33,715 nt of DNA from Gammaproteobacteria bacterium. Lineage in GTDB: Bacteria > Pseudomonadota > Gammaproteobacteria > Pseudomonadales > Pseudomonadaceae. How positions within the stretch are numbered: position 1 is the stretch's first letter; each line of letters opens with the position of its first letter. The position numbers and the translations under genes were made by a program. Where the stretch lies: the NCBI GenBank assembly GCA_023475025.1, contig JAMCWB010000057.1:1-33715 (forward strand), written 5' to 3'. This document shows, in pieces, positions 25,925 to 33,472 of this stretch. Below the pieces are notes generated by a model. That model worked only from the letters and a program-made list of their open reading frames with translations, searched no databases and was not told where the DNA came from.

Positions 25925-26524
25925 ATGAGCAAAACTGCTGACGCGCCACCCAAACTCAAGCTGGAACAATATCTCGGCCTGCAGATCCGCCGCCAACGCC
26001 AGGCCCAGGGCCTGAAGATTACCGACGTGGCGCGCATCGCCGGCATCAGCCAGGGCATGCTGAGCAAGATCGAGAACGCCCAGGTCTCCACCAGCCTGGA
26101 TACCCTGACCCGGCTCTGTGATGTGCTCGGCCTGCCGATGTCCAAACTGTTCAGCCAGTATGACCAGCAGGGTGGTGGCGCCTTGCTGGTAACCAGTGGT
26201 GAAGGTCTGGAGGTGGTGCGCCGGGGCACCGAGAAAGGCCATACCTATCAGTTGCTCAACCATACCCGCGGGCCGAAGAAAAGCTTCGAGGCCTACCTGA
26301 TCACCATGGACGATGCCGCCGAGGAATTCCCCACCTTCTCGCATCCGGGTACCGAATTCATACATCTATTGGATGGTCGCTTGATCTACCGCCATGGCAA
26401 CCAGCTGTATCCGATGGGGCCCGGTGACAGCCTGACCTTTGATGCCGAGGTACCCCACGGGCCGGAAACCCTGATCGAAGTACCGCTGCGTCTGTTGTCG
26501 ATCATGAACTACGATCAGCACTGA
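25925..26524 (+). CDS. XRE-family regulator with C-terminal cupin domain
   Basis: The 199-residue regulator has an HTH_XRE domain at about residues 18-75 ([42 protein letters not shown]) and a cupin domain at about 115-190 ([36 protein letters not shown]). The PuuR-like architecture is common beside amine and amino acid catabolism genes, where the cupin binds a small ligand. It is divergent from gmaS across 242 bp and is the likely local regulator of the amine locus. The ATG at 25925 is preferred over a GTG three codons earlier. No good Shine-Dalgarno for either. Confidence 0.88.
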   Translation: MSKTADAPPKLKLEQYLGLQIRRQRQAQGLKITDVARIAGISQGMLSKIENAQVSTSLDTLTRLCDVLGLPMSKLFSQYDQQGGGALLVTSGEGLEVVRRGTEKGHTYQLLNHTRGPKKSFEAYLITMDDAAEEFPTFSHPGTEFIHLLDGRLIYRHGNQLYPMGPGDSLTFDAEVPHGPETLIEVPLRLLSIMNYDQH

Positions 26525-26536
26525 CTATTATATGCA

Positions 26537-26559
26537 CGCCAGACTGCCCCAGTCTGGCG
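26537..26559 (+). terminator. Hairpin after the XRE-cupin gene
   Basis: A perfect 9-bp stem (CGCCAGACT with AGTCTGGCG) and a 5-base loop begin 13 bp after the stop. There is no T-run. It is probably a terminator or mRNA-end hairpin. Confidence 0.5.
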
Positions 26560-26639
26560 CCATGCTGAAACCCGCGCCCCGAAATCAGCCATCCCCAGCC
26601 CACGACTGCGGCCCTTGTTATCTGTCGCACGGCGGAAAA

Positions 26640-26680
26640 GTGTGACCCGCTTGGCATTCAAGTCCGCTCACACCTTTTTT
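26640..26680 (+). terminator. Terminator-like inverted repeat upstream of the sigma-54 promoter
   Basis: GTGTGA and TCACAC arms, with an inner CTTG/CAAG pairing, are followed by a run of six T (26675-26680). It could end transcription from the XRE gene. Because the arms lie about 50-80 bp upstream of the sigma-54 promoter, it could instead be an enhancer-binding site. The rest of this 306-bp gene-free stretch shows nothing else. Confidence 0.4.
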
Positions 26681-26720
26681 ACCCTTGATACAGCACCTTC
26701 GGTCACCCCTTGGCATTAGC

Positions 26721-26736
26721 TGGCACAGGCCTTGCT
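26721..26736 (+). promoter_or_regulatory. Sigma-54 promoter of the B3/B4-chemoreceptor operon
   Basis: TGGCAC-N5-TTGCT is an exact match to the sigma-54 consensus, with GG at -24 and GC at -12. The predicted start near 26747 gives a leader of about 85 nt before the B3/B4 gene. No close NtrC dyad was found upstream, so the activator is unknown. Confidence 0.8.
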
Positions 26737-26830
26737 ATACCCCCTGTAGCACTCACCGAAATTCAGCTGGGGCACCTGCCCGTGTCCGTAGCCACTGCAA
26801 TCGAGCGCCTGGGCGCTCAAGGATGTCACC

Positions 26831-27499
26831 ATGATGAACCCGATTTTCCGTTTGCTGACGCCCGACAGTCTGGGCCTTAAAGTTATCGCCTTTTCTGTCC
26901 ATGGGCTGTGCAATCGCCACTTTACCCGCTGCCTGAACGAGCGTCTGATTGAACTGGTTGAGCAACTGGATCTGGCCAAAAGCCGACTGCATATGGCCGG
27001 CTTTGATGACCTGCGCTTGCAGGTCGGACGCTCAACGCGTCGCTACCCCGCCTCGCCCCAGGCCCTGCTGCAACAGTTTCTGCGTGACGGGCAGCTGCGC
27101 AGCCTGGCGCCGGTGGTTGACCTGTATAACCACTGGTCACTGGTATCCGGACTCTCGATTGGCGCGCATGACCTGCGCTATCTGTCCCTGCCAGTCAGCC
27201 TGACCCTGGCACAAGGACATGAAGAATTTATCGGCCTGGGTAGCGGGCAGGTGCAACAGGTACCATCCGGCGAGTACCTGTACCTGGATGCTGACCAGCA
27301 GGTGATCTGTCGTATGGACTACCGCCAGTGCGCAGCGACTGCCTTGCAGGACGATAGTCGTGAAGCGCTAGTCATCGTGCAGGGCCATGCTGATACCCCG
27401 CTGGGCCATTTGCGCGCCACCGCCGAAGCGCTGCAAGCCGATCTCAACCGCTACTGCACCGGCCCTGATCAGACCAACCAATTGCGCCAATCGGCCTGA
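26831..27499 (+). CDS. B3/B4-domain protein (PheRS beta-like tRNA-editing fold)
   Basis: The 222-residue soluble protein resembles the B3/B4 domain of phenylalanyl-tRNA synthetase beta, found in stand-alone proteins of mostly unknown function. The conserved core is LRSLAPVVDLYNHWSLVSGLSIGAHDL, spanning about residues 91-118, followed by EEFIGLGSG, GEYLYLDADQQVICRMDYRQC and the C-terminal REALVIVQGHA. AAGGA precedes the ATG. The chemoreceptor gene starts 9 nt after its stop, so both are one operon behind the sigma-54 promoter. A role in editing a mischarged amino acid or in binding a small amino acid-like ligand is possible but not shown by the sequence. Confidence 0.8.
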   Translation: MMNPIFRLLTPDSLGLKVIAFSVHGLCNRHFTRCLNERLIELVEQLDLAKSRLHMAGFDDLRLQVGRSTRRYPASPQALLQQFLRDGQLRSLAPVVDLYNHWSLVSGLSIGAHDLRYLSLPVSLTLAQGHEEFIGLGSGQVQQVPSGEYLYLDADQQVICRMDYRQCAATALQDDSREALVIVQGHADTPLGHLRATAEALQADLNRYCTGPDQTNQLRQSA

Positions 27500-27508
27500 G
27501 GAGCTGCC

Positions 27509-29326
27509 ATGAGCTGGTTTTCCCGCCCTGCACGCCCGCAACCCGACCAAGCCAGGCTGGACGACTGGCAACAGGCCTTGCTGGCTGGAGACTGGACCAG
27601 CGCGCTGCAACTGGAACAGGGCCGTATGCCAGCCAGTCTGCGCGAGCGTCTGGACAAGCCACAGCACAGCACGGATCAGGATGCCGGTGTTGCGCTTCTG
27701 CTGGGCCGGGTCCAGGCGCTGCAACGGCACGCTCGCCAGGCCATCGAACAGGTCGAAGGCACCTTTGCTGAAATTGCCGCACGCAGCAGCGAGCAGCTGT
27801 CCTTCCTGGCCCAGACCCGGGACAACCTCGGCGGCAGCAGTCGCGGCGCCGAACAATTGCGCACCGAGATGGACCTTGAATTGCGCGGCACCCAGGCATT
27901 TTTCAGCAGCGAATTTGCCGAGCTGGCCGGCACCCTGGCAGAACGTAGCCAGTCTTCACGCCGGGTGATTGATGCTATCGACCAGATTGGCCGTACCGTG
28001 CAGTTACTCTCGATCAATGCCGCGATTGAAGCAGCCCATGCCGGCGAACAAGGCCGCGGCTTTGCCGTGGTCGCCCAGGAAATTCGCGAGCTGGCACAAA
28101 GCACCCAGGACAATGCCCAGCAAGCCTATACCCAGATTGACCTGACGCCGGTGAGCGAGCAGCTGCAAACCCTGTTGCAGGATGCGGATACCCGCCTGGA
28201 ACTGCTCGGTCAGCGGGTCAGCGAATCCCTGCAGACCCTGCATCGCCAGCTGGACCACATGGCCGACCACCTGAATGAGATTGAAGCCAACAACAAGGTC
28301 ATGGCCGCCGGCGTTGCCCTGGGCGAAGCCGCCGATCAACACCTGCTGGCACGCAACAACTGGAGCCTGGATCTTTTGCACGACTTGCATTCACTGCACA
28401 GTGAACTGCCAGCGGCGCAGCGACCCCAGGCTCTGCAACGCTTGCTGGCGGAAGAAAAACTGCTGGGCGGCAATCAGGCTGATCGCCTCGCGGATATCCA
28501 GCAACGCGGCGTGCTGCGCATTGCCATCGAGCCCCATTTCAAGGGCCTGTCCTTCCGCCAGCACCCTGGTGACCCGCTGCAGGGCATGGACGCCGAACTG
28601 GCTCGCGCCTTTGCCCGCTGGCTGGGGGTAAGCTGCGAGTTTGTTGAATACCCCTGGGATCGTTGCCTGCAATTGCTGGAGGCAGGCGTACGGCGTCGTG
28701 AACCCGAGGCGGATCTGGTCTGGAGCGCCATGCCACCGGTGCCCGACTATGACCAGGTGGCCTTTTCCGACCCCTACGTCTTTCTTCCCTATGTCTTGGC
28801 CAAGCGCAGCGGAGACAGCCGCATTCAGCGCCTGGAGGACCTGCAGGGCAAAACCCTCGGTTGCATCAATGACCCGGCAGCCCTGGAGGTGCTTGAGCAG
28901 GCCGGGCTGCGCTGGGAAAGCAATCGCCATACCCCGGGCGGGCGAATCGAACTGGCCAATCTGCTGGCCTACAACGATCAGAGCCTGATCCATGATTGCC
29001 TGGCCAACGGCACTGTGGACGCGTTCGCCGTCGACCTGCCGATTTATCACTGGGCCTGTACCGGCAGCGACAGCCCCTGGTCAGGCCAGCTGGAAATCAT
29101 CCCCGGCAACCTGAGTAAAGATCTCTGGTTCTACTGTGCTGCCGTGGCAAATCAGCCCGGCAATGCCGGGCTACTCAAGGCCATCAATCAGTTTCTGTCT
29201 GAATTCCTGCCCGGCAAGGAATACCGCCAACTGGTCGAACGCTGGCAAGGCAAGGTCTATAGCGCTGACCGCTGGGCCTTTCAGCCTGGCGTGCATAACC
29301 TGAAAAGCCTCGAGACCAAGTGCTGA
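27509..29326 (+). CDS. Soluble chemoreceptor fused to a solute-binding-protein domain
   Basis: The 605-residue protein has no signal peptide and no transmembrane helix. Residues about 60-300 form an antiparallel chemoreceptor coiled coil, whose hairpin tip is conserved at about 164-200 (LLSINAAIEAAHAGEQGRGF, then AVVAQEIRELAQST). This is the region that contacts CheA and CheW. Residues about 333-580 form a family-3 periplasmic-binding-type domain (QQRGVLRIAIEPHFKGLSFR, MDAELARAFARWLGV, DLVWSAMPPVPDYDQVAFSDPY, LANGTVDAFAVDL). That domain normally works outside the cytoplasm. The likely role is chemotaxis or related signalling in response to a cytoplasmic amino acid-like ligand. There is no C-terminal CheR-binding pentapeptide. 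GGAG precedes the ATG, 9 nt after the B3/B4 gene. Confidence 0.85.
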   Translation: MSWFSRPARPQPDQARLDDWQQALLAGDWTSALQLEQGRMPASLRERLDKPQHSTDQDAGVALLLGRVQALQRHARQAIEQVEGTFAEIAARSSEQLSFLAQTRDNLGGSSRGAEQLRTEMDLELRGTQAFFSSEFAELAGTLAERSQSSRRVIDAIDQIGRTVQLLSINAAIEAAHAGEQGRGFAVVAQEIRELAQSTQDNAQQAYTQIDLTPVSEQLQTLLQDADTRLELLGQRVSESLQTLHRQLDHMADHLNEIEANNKVMAAGVALGEAADQHLLARNNWSLDLLHDLHSLHSELPAAQRPQALQRLLAEEKLLGGNQADRLADIQQRGVLRIAIEPHFKGLSFRQHPGDPLQGMDAELARAFARWLGVSCEFVEYPWDRCLQLLEAGVRRREPEADLVWSAMPPVPDYDQVAFSDPYVFLPYVLAKRSGDSRIQRLEDLQGKTLGCINDPAALEVLEQAGLRWESNRHTPGGRIELANLLAYNDQSLIHDCLANGTVDAFAVDLPIYHWACTGSDSPWSGQLEIIPGNLSKDLWFYCAAVANQPGNAGLLKAINQFLSEFLPGKEYRQLVERWQGKVYSADRWAFQPGVHNLKSLETKC

Positions 29327-29344
29327 CAAGGCCAAACCTCCTCA

Positions 29345-30826
29345 TCACACCTCGACGCGGAAGCTCTCCAGCATCGGGGGTACGCCGGGGAACATGCCAA
29401 TTGCTGCCATCACGCCACACAGGATGCCAAACACCAGGCCGGGGATGATCCAGCGGCCGATATGGCCCAGGCTCTTGCCACGCTCCTTGCAGCCGATCAA
29501 CCCGAGGTTGTCCAGCAGCACGGTCAGCGACCAGCCGAACACCGGATTGACCAGTGCCGAAGAGACAATCACGATCGCAGCCGATTCGGTGGTCTTGCCT
29601 TCGCGGGTCATCTGCATACCGGCTTCCATCAGCGGCAGGAACACACCAACGATCAGCGCCACACTGAGCACCGGTGGCCAGATCGCCAGATCCATCGGAT
29701 AACCAAGCAGAGCGGTGATAATGCAGAGCACACCGGTCAACACTGCACCGGCTGCAATCGGCCGCTTGGCAATCGCCGCCGGCACGATATAGGTACCCCA
29801 GGACGACGCAATATTGCCGCCCCCGAGCAGACTGCCGACCACTTGCCGGGTGCCGGCGGTGCACATGGTGTCATCAATGTTCATCAACACTTTCTGCGCC
29901 TTGGGCGGGAAGTTGAGCTGCTGGAACACCCGGTGACCGAGGAAATCCGGTGACCACATGGCCACCGCCAGTACCGCAAACGGCGCTACCGCCAGAAAAT
30001 GATGAAATTCGGGCAGGCCCAGTTGCCAGCCGGTGTCCTCACCCCACCAATAGGCCGGGTTCATATTGGGAATGCCCGGCGTGGTGGTGAACTCAAAGGG
30101 CGCGCCCATGGCAAAGGCGATACTGGCAGCCATCACCGAACCGAGCGGAATCGCCAGCCAGCGCATCTTGATATGCTCCAGCCAGGCATACATGACGATG
30201 GTCGCAATCAGGATGACAAAGGCAATATGCCCGCCCTCGAAACCTTCAGCCCAGCTGAACAGCTTGGCGATCTGCGAGGTAATACCGATAAAGCCCAGAT
30301 ACAGCAACAAACCGCCACAGACCCCGTTACTGGTCAGCCGCGCCAGCAGGCTGCCGCCTTTGGTGATACCCAGGATGAAACCCAGCACCCCGATCATGAT
30401 GCCGAGCGCCATCGGGTGGCCGCCAGAGGCAACAATCAGGGGGATCATCGGAATCAGCGGACCATGGGTGCCTGGCAGGTTGCTGTTGGGGTTGATAAAG
30501 CCGGAAACCAGAATCACGAAGAGCACGGCAGCGATGAGCATTTCAAAGCGCACGTTCTCGGTGACAAACTCAGCTGACAGGCCAAGCTGAGCCGCAAAGG
30601 TACTGACAATGGCGGCCACCATGACCACCTTGCCGATAGTTGCCGCCATGGCCGGCACCCAGTCCTCGAACTCGAAGCGGTAATCACGGCCGGGCAGGTT
30701 GATACGCCAGCGTCTGGGAGCCATGACCTCAAGCTCGTGCTCCAGGTATTCGCGCCGGCTCTTGAACGCGGAACGGGGCTTACGCTGGCTTTGATAGTCG
30801 CTATTGTTGTGCATTGTGGCGCTCAT
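29345..30826 (-). CDS. DUF3360-family putative membrane transporter
   Basis: The 493-residue polytopic protein has about 11-13 hydrophobic segments after a charged N-terminus (SRREYLEHELEVMAPRRWR, YRFEFEDWVPAMAATIGKV). Conserved stretches GTHGPLIPMIPLIVASGGHPMA, WWGEDTGWQLGLP, WSPDFLGHRVFQQ and SSWGTYIVPAAIAKRP recall the DUF3360 family, distantly like SulP/NCS2 carriers. The substrate is unknown. It lies between the two halves of the methylamine locus, converging with the chemoreceptor gene at 18 bp. Uptake of an amine or amino acid is an inference from position. ATG at 30814 is a possible second start; both have weak ribosome sites. Confidence 0.82.
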   Translation of the reverse strand: MSATMHNNSDYQSQRKPRSAFKSRREYLEHELEVMAPRRWRINLPGRDYRFEFEDWVPAMAATIGKVVMVAAIVSTFAAQLGLSAEFVTENVRFEMLIAAVLFVILVSGFINPNSNLPGTHGPLIPMIPLIVASGGHPMALGIMIGVLGFILGITKGGSLLARLTSNGVCGGLLLYLGFIGITSQIAKLFSWAEGFEGGHIAFVILIATIVMYAWLEHIKMRWLAIPLGSVMAASIAFAMGAPFEFTTTPGIPNMNPAYWWGEDTGWQLGLPEFHHFLAVAPFAVLAVAMWSPDFLGHRVFQQLNFPPKAQKVLMNIDDTMCTAGTRQVVGSLLGGGNIASSWGTYIVPAAIAKRPIAAGAVLTGVLCIITALLGYPMDLAIWPPVLSVALIVGVFLPLMEAGMQMTREGKTTESAAIVIVSSALVNPVFGWSLTVLLDNLGLIGCKERGKSLGHIGRWIIPGLVFGILCGVMAAIGMFPGVPPMLESFRVEV

Positions 30827-31005
30827 ATCTCGGACATTGAGCGCTTGATGCTAGGGACTAGGGGGGAACAAGACTATTAGGCCTTAGGCTAATGAACCAC
30901 TGGCAAGCTACCTGAGTTACCGCCTGAGTTTTCACCGGCTCCTTCTCAATTAAACAACTGTGGACTCCTACAAAAGAAACGCTGAATTACAACGCAGAGC
31001 TCTGT

Positions 31006-31117
31006 TAAGGGTATTGCCTGCCAGCTATCCCAGACCGTCGATGCACAGGGATGTGCATCGACGAGCCCCAGGGACGGCTCGTTGCGTGTCTGGGATAGCT
31101 GGCAGGCAATGTCCTTA
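31006..31117. repeat. Fold-back element with three-way-junction structure
   Basis: A perfect 23-bp inverted repeat (31013-31035 with 31088-31110) is extended by TAAGG/CCTTA across a two-base mismatch. It encloses two hairpins: a perfect 12-bp stem with a GGGA tetraloop (31036-31063) and a 7-bp stem (31061-31067 with 31076-31082). There is no T-run and no ORF. It could be a MITE-like mobile palindrome or a structured RNA. The rest of the 494-bp gap 30827-31320 holds only promoter sequence. Confidence 0.85.
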
Positions 31118-31198
31118 CGCGCATATCTGATTAACAGGCCAACAACAGTGAACCGCCGATAAAAAATTCCCCTCAGGATATTTATTTTCCTCTCAGTA

Positions 31199-31227
31199 TT
31201 GACCGCCGCACTCCATTCGCCTATAAA
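31199..31227 (+). promoter_or_regulatory. Sigma-70 promoter of the purU-mgd operon
   Basis: TTGACC (31199-31204), a 17-bp spacer and TATAAA (31222-31227) lie in an AT-rich stretch. The predicted start near 31234 gives a leader of about 87 nt. No riboswitch was recognised in it. Confidence 0.65.
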
Positions 31228-31320
31228 AAAACATGTCGCGAATATTTTATTCCTGAGCGTAATTTTTCTTTATATATGAATTGATTTATCAGATATGAAA
31301 TCTGAGCACGAGGAGTCCGG

Positions 31321-32178
31321 ATGTCCACTTCCTACACCATGACCATCAGCTGCCCGGCCAACTCCGGCATTGTTGCCGCCGTCACCACCTATCTGTCCAA
31401 CTGCGGCTGCTACATCAGCGAAATGGCCCAGTTTGATGACGAGTTCCATGACCGCTTCTTCATGCGCGCGGTGTTTCGTTTCAATACCGACAGCCCGTCC
31501 AATGCCGATAGCCTGAGCGAGGGCTTTGGCAGGGTAGCTGCCGAGTTCGACATGCAATGGGCCCTGCATGACAACAGCACGCCGATGAAAGTGATACTCA
31601 TGGTCAGCAAATACGACCATTGCCTGACCGATCTGCTGTATCGCTACCACAAGGGCGAGATGAAGATGCAGGTCAGCGCCATCGTCTCCAACCACCTGGA
31701 CCTGCGGCCGATGGCAGAGCGCGAGGGCATCCGCTTTGTCTATCTGCCGGTCAATGCCGACACCAAGGCAGACCAGGAAGCCGAGCTGCGCAAGCTGATC
31801 GAAGAGACGGGCACCCAACTGGTGGTGCTGGCGCGCTATATGCAAATTCTGTCTGACACCATGTGCCAGTACCTGGCCGGCCGGGCGATCAATATCCACC
31901 ACTCCTTTCTGCCCGGCTTCAAGGGCGCCAAGCCCTACCACCAGGCCTGGGAACGTGGCGTAAAACTCATCGGCGCCACCGCCCACTACGTCACCTCGGA
32001 TCTGGACGAAGGGCCGATCATCGAGCAGGAAGTGGAACGCGTCGATCACGGCCTGCGCCCGGACGACCTGGTCGCCATCGGCCGCGATATCGAAACCCTG
32101 ACGCTGTCGCGGGCAGTGAAATACCACCTTGAACACCGGGTATTTCTCAACGGCGAACGCACCGTGATCTTCCGCTAA
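31321..32178 (+). CDS. purU: Formyltetrahydrofolate deformylase
   Basis: PurU hydrolyses 10-formyl-THF to THF and formate. The 285-residue protein has an N-terminal ACT domain (about 1-80, PANSGIVAAVTTYLSNCGCYI) and a C-terminal formyltransferase fold. Catalytic residues of the latter are visible (N191 and H193 in NIHHSFLPGFKGAKPYHQA; D229 in TSDLDEGPII). GAGGAG precedes the ATG. It heads the operon with mgdA and mgdB. Together with FolD of the opposite arm it would drain the methyl carbon as formate and recycle THF. Its place by sarcosine-oxidase-type genes is common in pseudomonads. Confidence 0.95.
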   Translation: MSTSYTMTISCPANSGIVAAVTTYLSNCGCYISEMAQFDDEFHDRFFMRAVFRFNTDSPSNADSLSEGFGRVAAEFDMQWALHDNSTPMKVILMVSKYDHCLTDLLYRYHKGEMKMQVSAIVSNHLDLRPMAEREGIRFVYLPVNADTKADQEAELRKLIEETGTQLVVLARYMQILSDTMCQYLAGRAINIHHSFLPGFKGAKPYHQAWERGVKLIGATAHYVTSDLDEGPIIEQEVERVDHGLRPDDLVAIGRDIETLTLSRAVKYHLEHRVFLNGERTVIFR

Positions 32179-32217
32179 GCCGACGCCCATAAGCCCGCAT
32201 TCAGCCCCGGAGGCCCC

Positions 32218-33462
32218 ATGCCTTTCAATCTGCTCAAATATGGTCTGTCCGCCGACTACCCGGCCGAGGTCGACCTGCCACCACCGGTAGAGCTCAAGCC
32301 CCGCTATGACGTGGTGATCATCGGTGCCGGCGGCCACGGCCTGGCCATTGCCTACTACCTCGCCCGCTATCACGGCATCACCAAGGTAGCGGTGCTGGAC
32401 AAGGGCTACCTCGGTGGCGGCAACACCGCACGCAACACCGCAGTGATCCGCTCCAATTACCTGACTCCGGAAGGGGTACGCTTCTATTCCGAATCGGTAC
32501 GCCTGTTCAAGAACCTGGCCAACGAGTTCGACTTCAACATCATGTATTCCGAGCGCGGGCAACTGACCCTGGCGCACACCGATGCCACCGTGCGTGCCTT
32601 CCGCCAGCGTGCCGAAGTGAACACCCACTTTGGCGGGCGCACCGAGATGCTTGACCGTCAGCAGGTTGCCGAGCTGGTGCCGACACTGAATATGGACCCC
32701 GGTCATTTACCGGTGCTGGCCGGCCTCTGGCACAAGGACGGCGCCACTGCGCGCCATGACGCCGTGGCCTGGGGCTATGCCAAACAGGCGGCCAAGCACG
32801 GGGTGGAAATCCACCAGCTGACGGACGTGCAGGATCTGGTGATCGAGCAAGGCCGGCTGACCGGGGTGAAAACCAACCGTGGCACCGTGCAATGCGGCTG
32901 CGCCGTGCAGGCAGTGGCCGGGCACAGCTCGCGATTGCTGGATATGGCCGGCATTCGAGCGCCGATTCTCAGCTACCCCTTGCAGGCCATGGTCACCCAG
33001 CCGTTCAAGCCCTTTCTCGACCCCCTGGTCAGCTCCTCGGCACTGCACTGCTATGTGCAGCAGACCAGTCGCGGCGAAGTGGTGTTCGGTGGTGGTTCCG
33101 ACCCCTACCCGCTTTACCACACCCGCTCCACCCTGGAATTGAAGGAAAGTCTGATGGCCGCCGCCCTGGAGATGTTCCCCTTTCTCGCCCAGGCCCGCCT
33201 GATGCGCCAGTGGAGCGGGACCACCGATATGACCCCGGATTACAGCCCGATCATGGGCTGCTCACCGGTGGATAACTATTACCTGGACGCCGGCTGGGGC
33301 ACCTGGGGCTTCAAGGCCACGCCGATCTGCGGCCAGACCATGGCCGCACTGATTGCCAGTGACGGCAAAACAGTCCCGGAGGTGATCCAGCCCTTTGCCC
33401 TCGAACGTTTCAGCCGCTTCCAGCAAGTCAACGAAATGGGCGCCACCGCCGCCAGCCATTGA
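32218..33462 (+). CDS. mgdA: Sarcosine oxidase beta-type flavoprotein, likely N-methylglutamate dehydrogenase subunit A
   Basis: The 414-residue SoxB-like flavoprotein oxidises an N-methyl group. It has the FAD Rossmann motif at residues 32-50 (DVVIIGAGGHGLAIAYYLA) and RNTAVIRSNYL. The ARHDAVAWG motif contains the histidine (H180) that binds FMN covalently in heterotetrameric sarcosine oxidase. DMTPDYSPIMG and the C-terminal GWGTWGFKATP follow. Gene order purU-soxB-soxD with gmaS and mgsABC nearby favours N-methylglutamate dehydrogenase (MgdA) over sarcosine oxidase, though homology alone cannot separate them. GGAGG precedes the ATG, 39 nt after purU. Confidence 0.85.
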   Translation: MPFNLLKYGLSADYPAEVDLPPPVELKPRYDVVIIGAGGHGLAIAYYLARYHGITKVAVLDKGYLGGGNTARNTAVIRSNYLTPEGVRFYSESVRLFKNLANEFDFNIMYSERGQLTLAHTDATVRAFRQRAEVNTHFGGRTEMLDRQQVAELVPTLNMDPGHLPVLAGLWHKDGATARHDAVAWGYAKQAAKHGVEIHQLTDVQDLVIEQGRLTGVKTNRGTVQCGCAVQAVAGHSSRLLDMAGIRAPILSYPLQAMVTQPFKPFLDPLVSSSALHCYVQQTSRGEVVFGGGSDPYPLYHTRSTLELKESLMAAALEMFPFLAQARLMRQWSGTTDMTPDYSPIMGCSPVDNYYLDAGWGTWGFKATPICGQTMAALIASDGKTVPEVIQPFALERFSRFQQVNEMGATAASH

Positions 33463-33472
33463 GGATGCAACC

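Noticed and set aside
26700..26712. GCACC-N3-GGT at about 26694-26704 as an NtrC site for the sensor operon
   Set aside because: Spacing between half sites is too short for the NtrC dyad, and one half is incomplete.
31006..31117. Fold-back element as a rho-independent terminator for purU or DUF3360
   Set aside because: No T-run on either strand, arms far longer than usual, and it lies upstream of both divergent genes rather than at a gene end.
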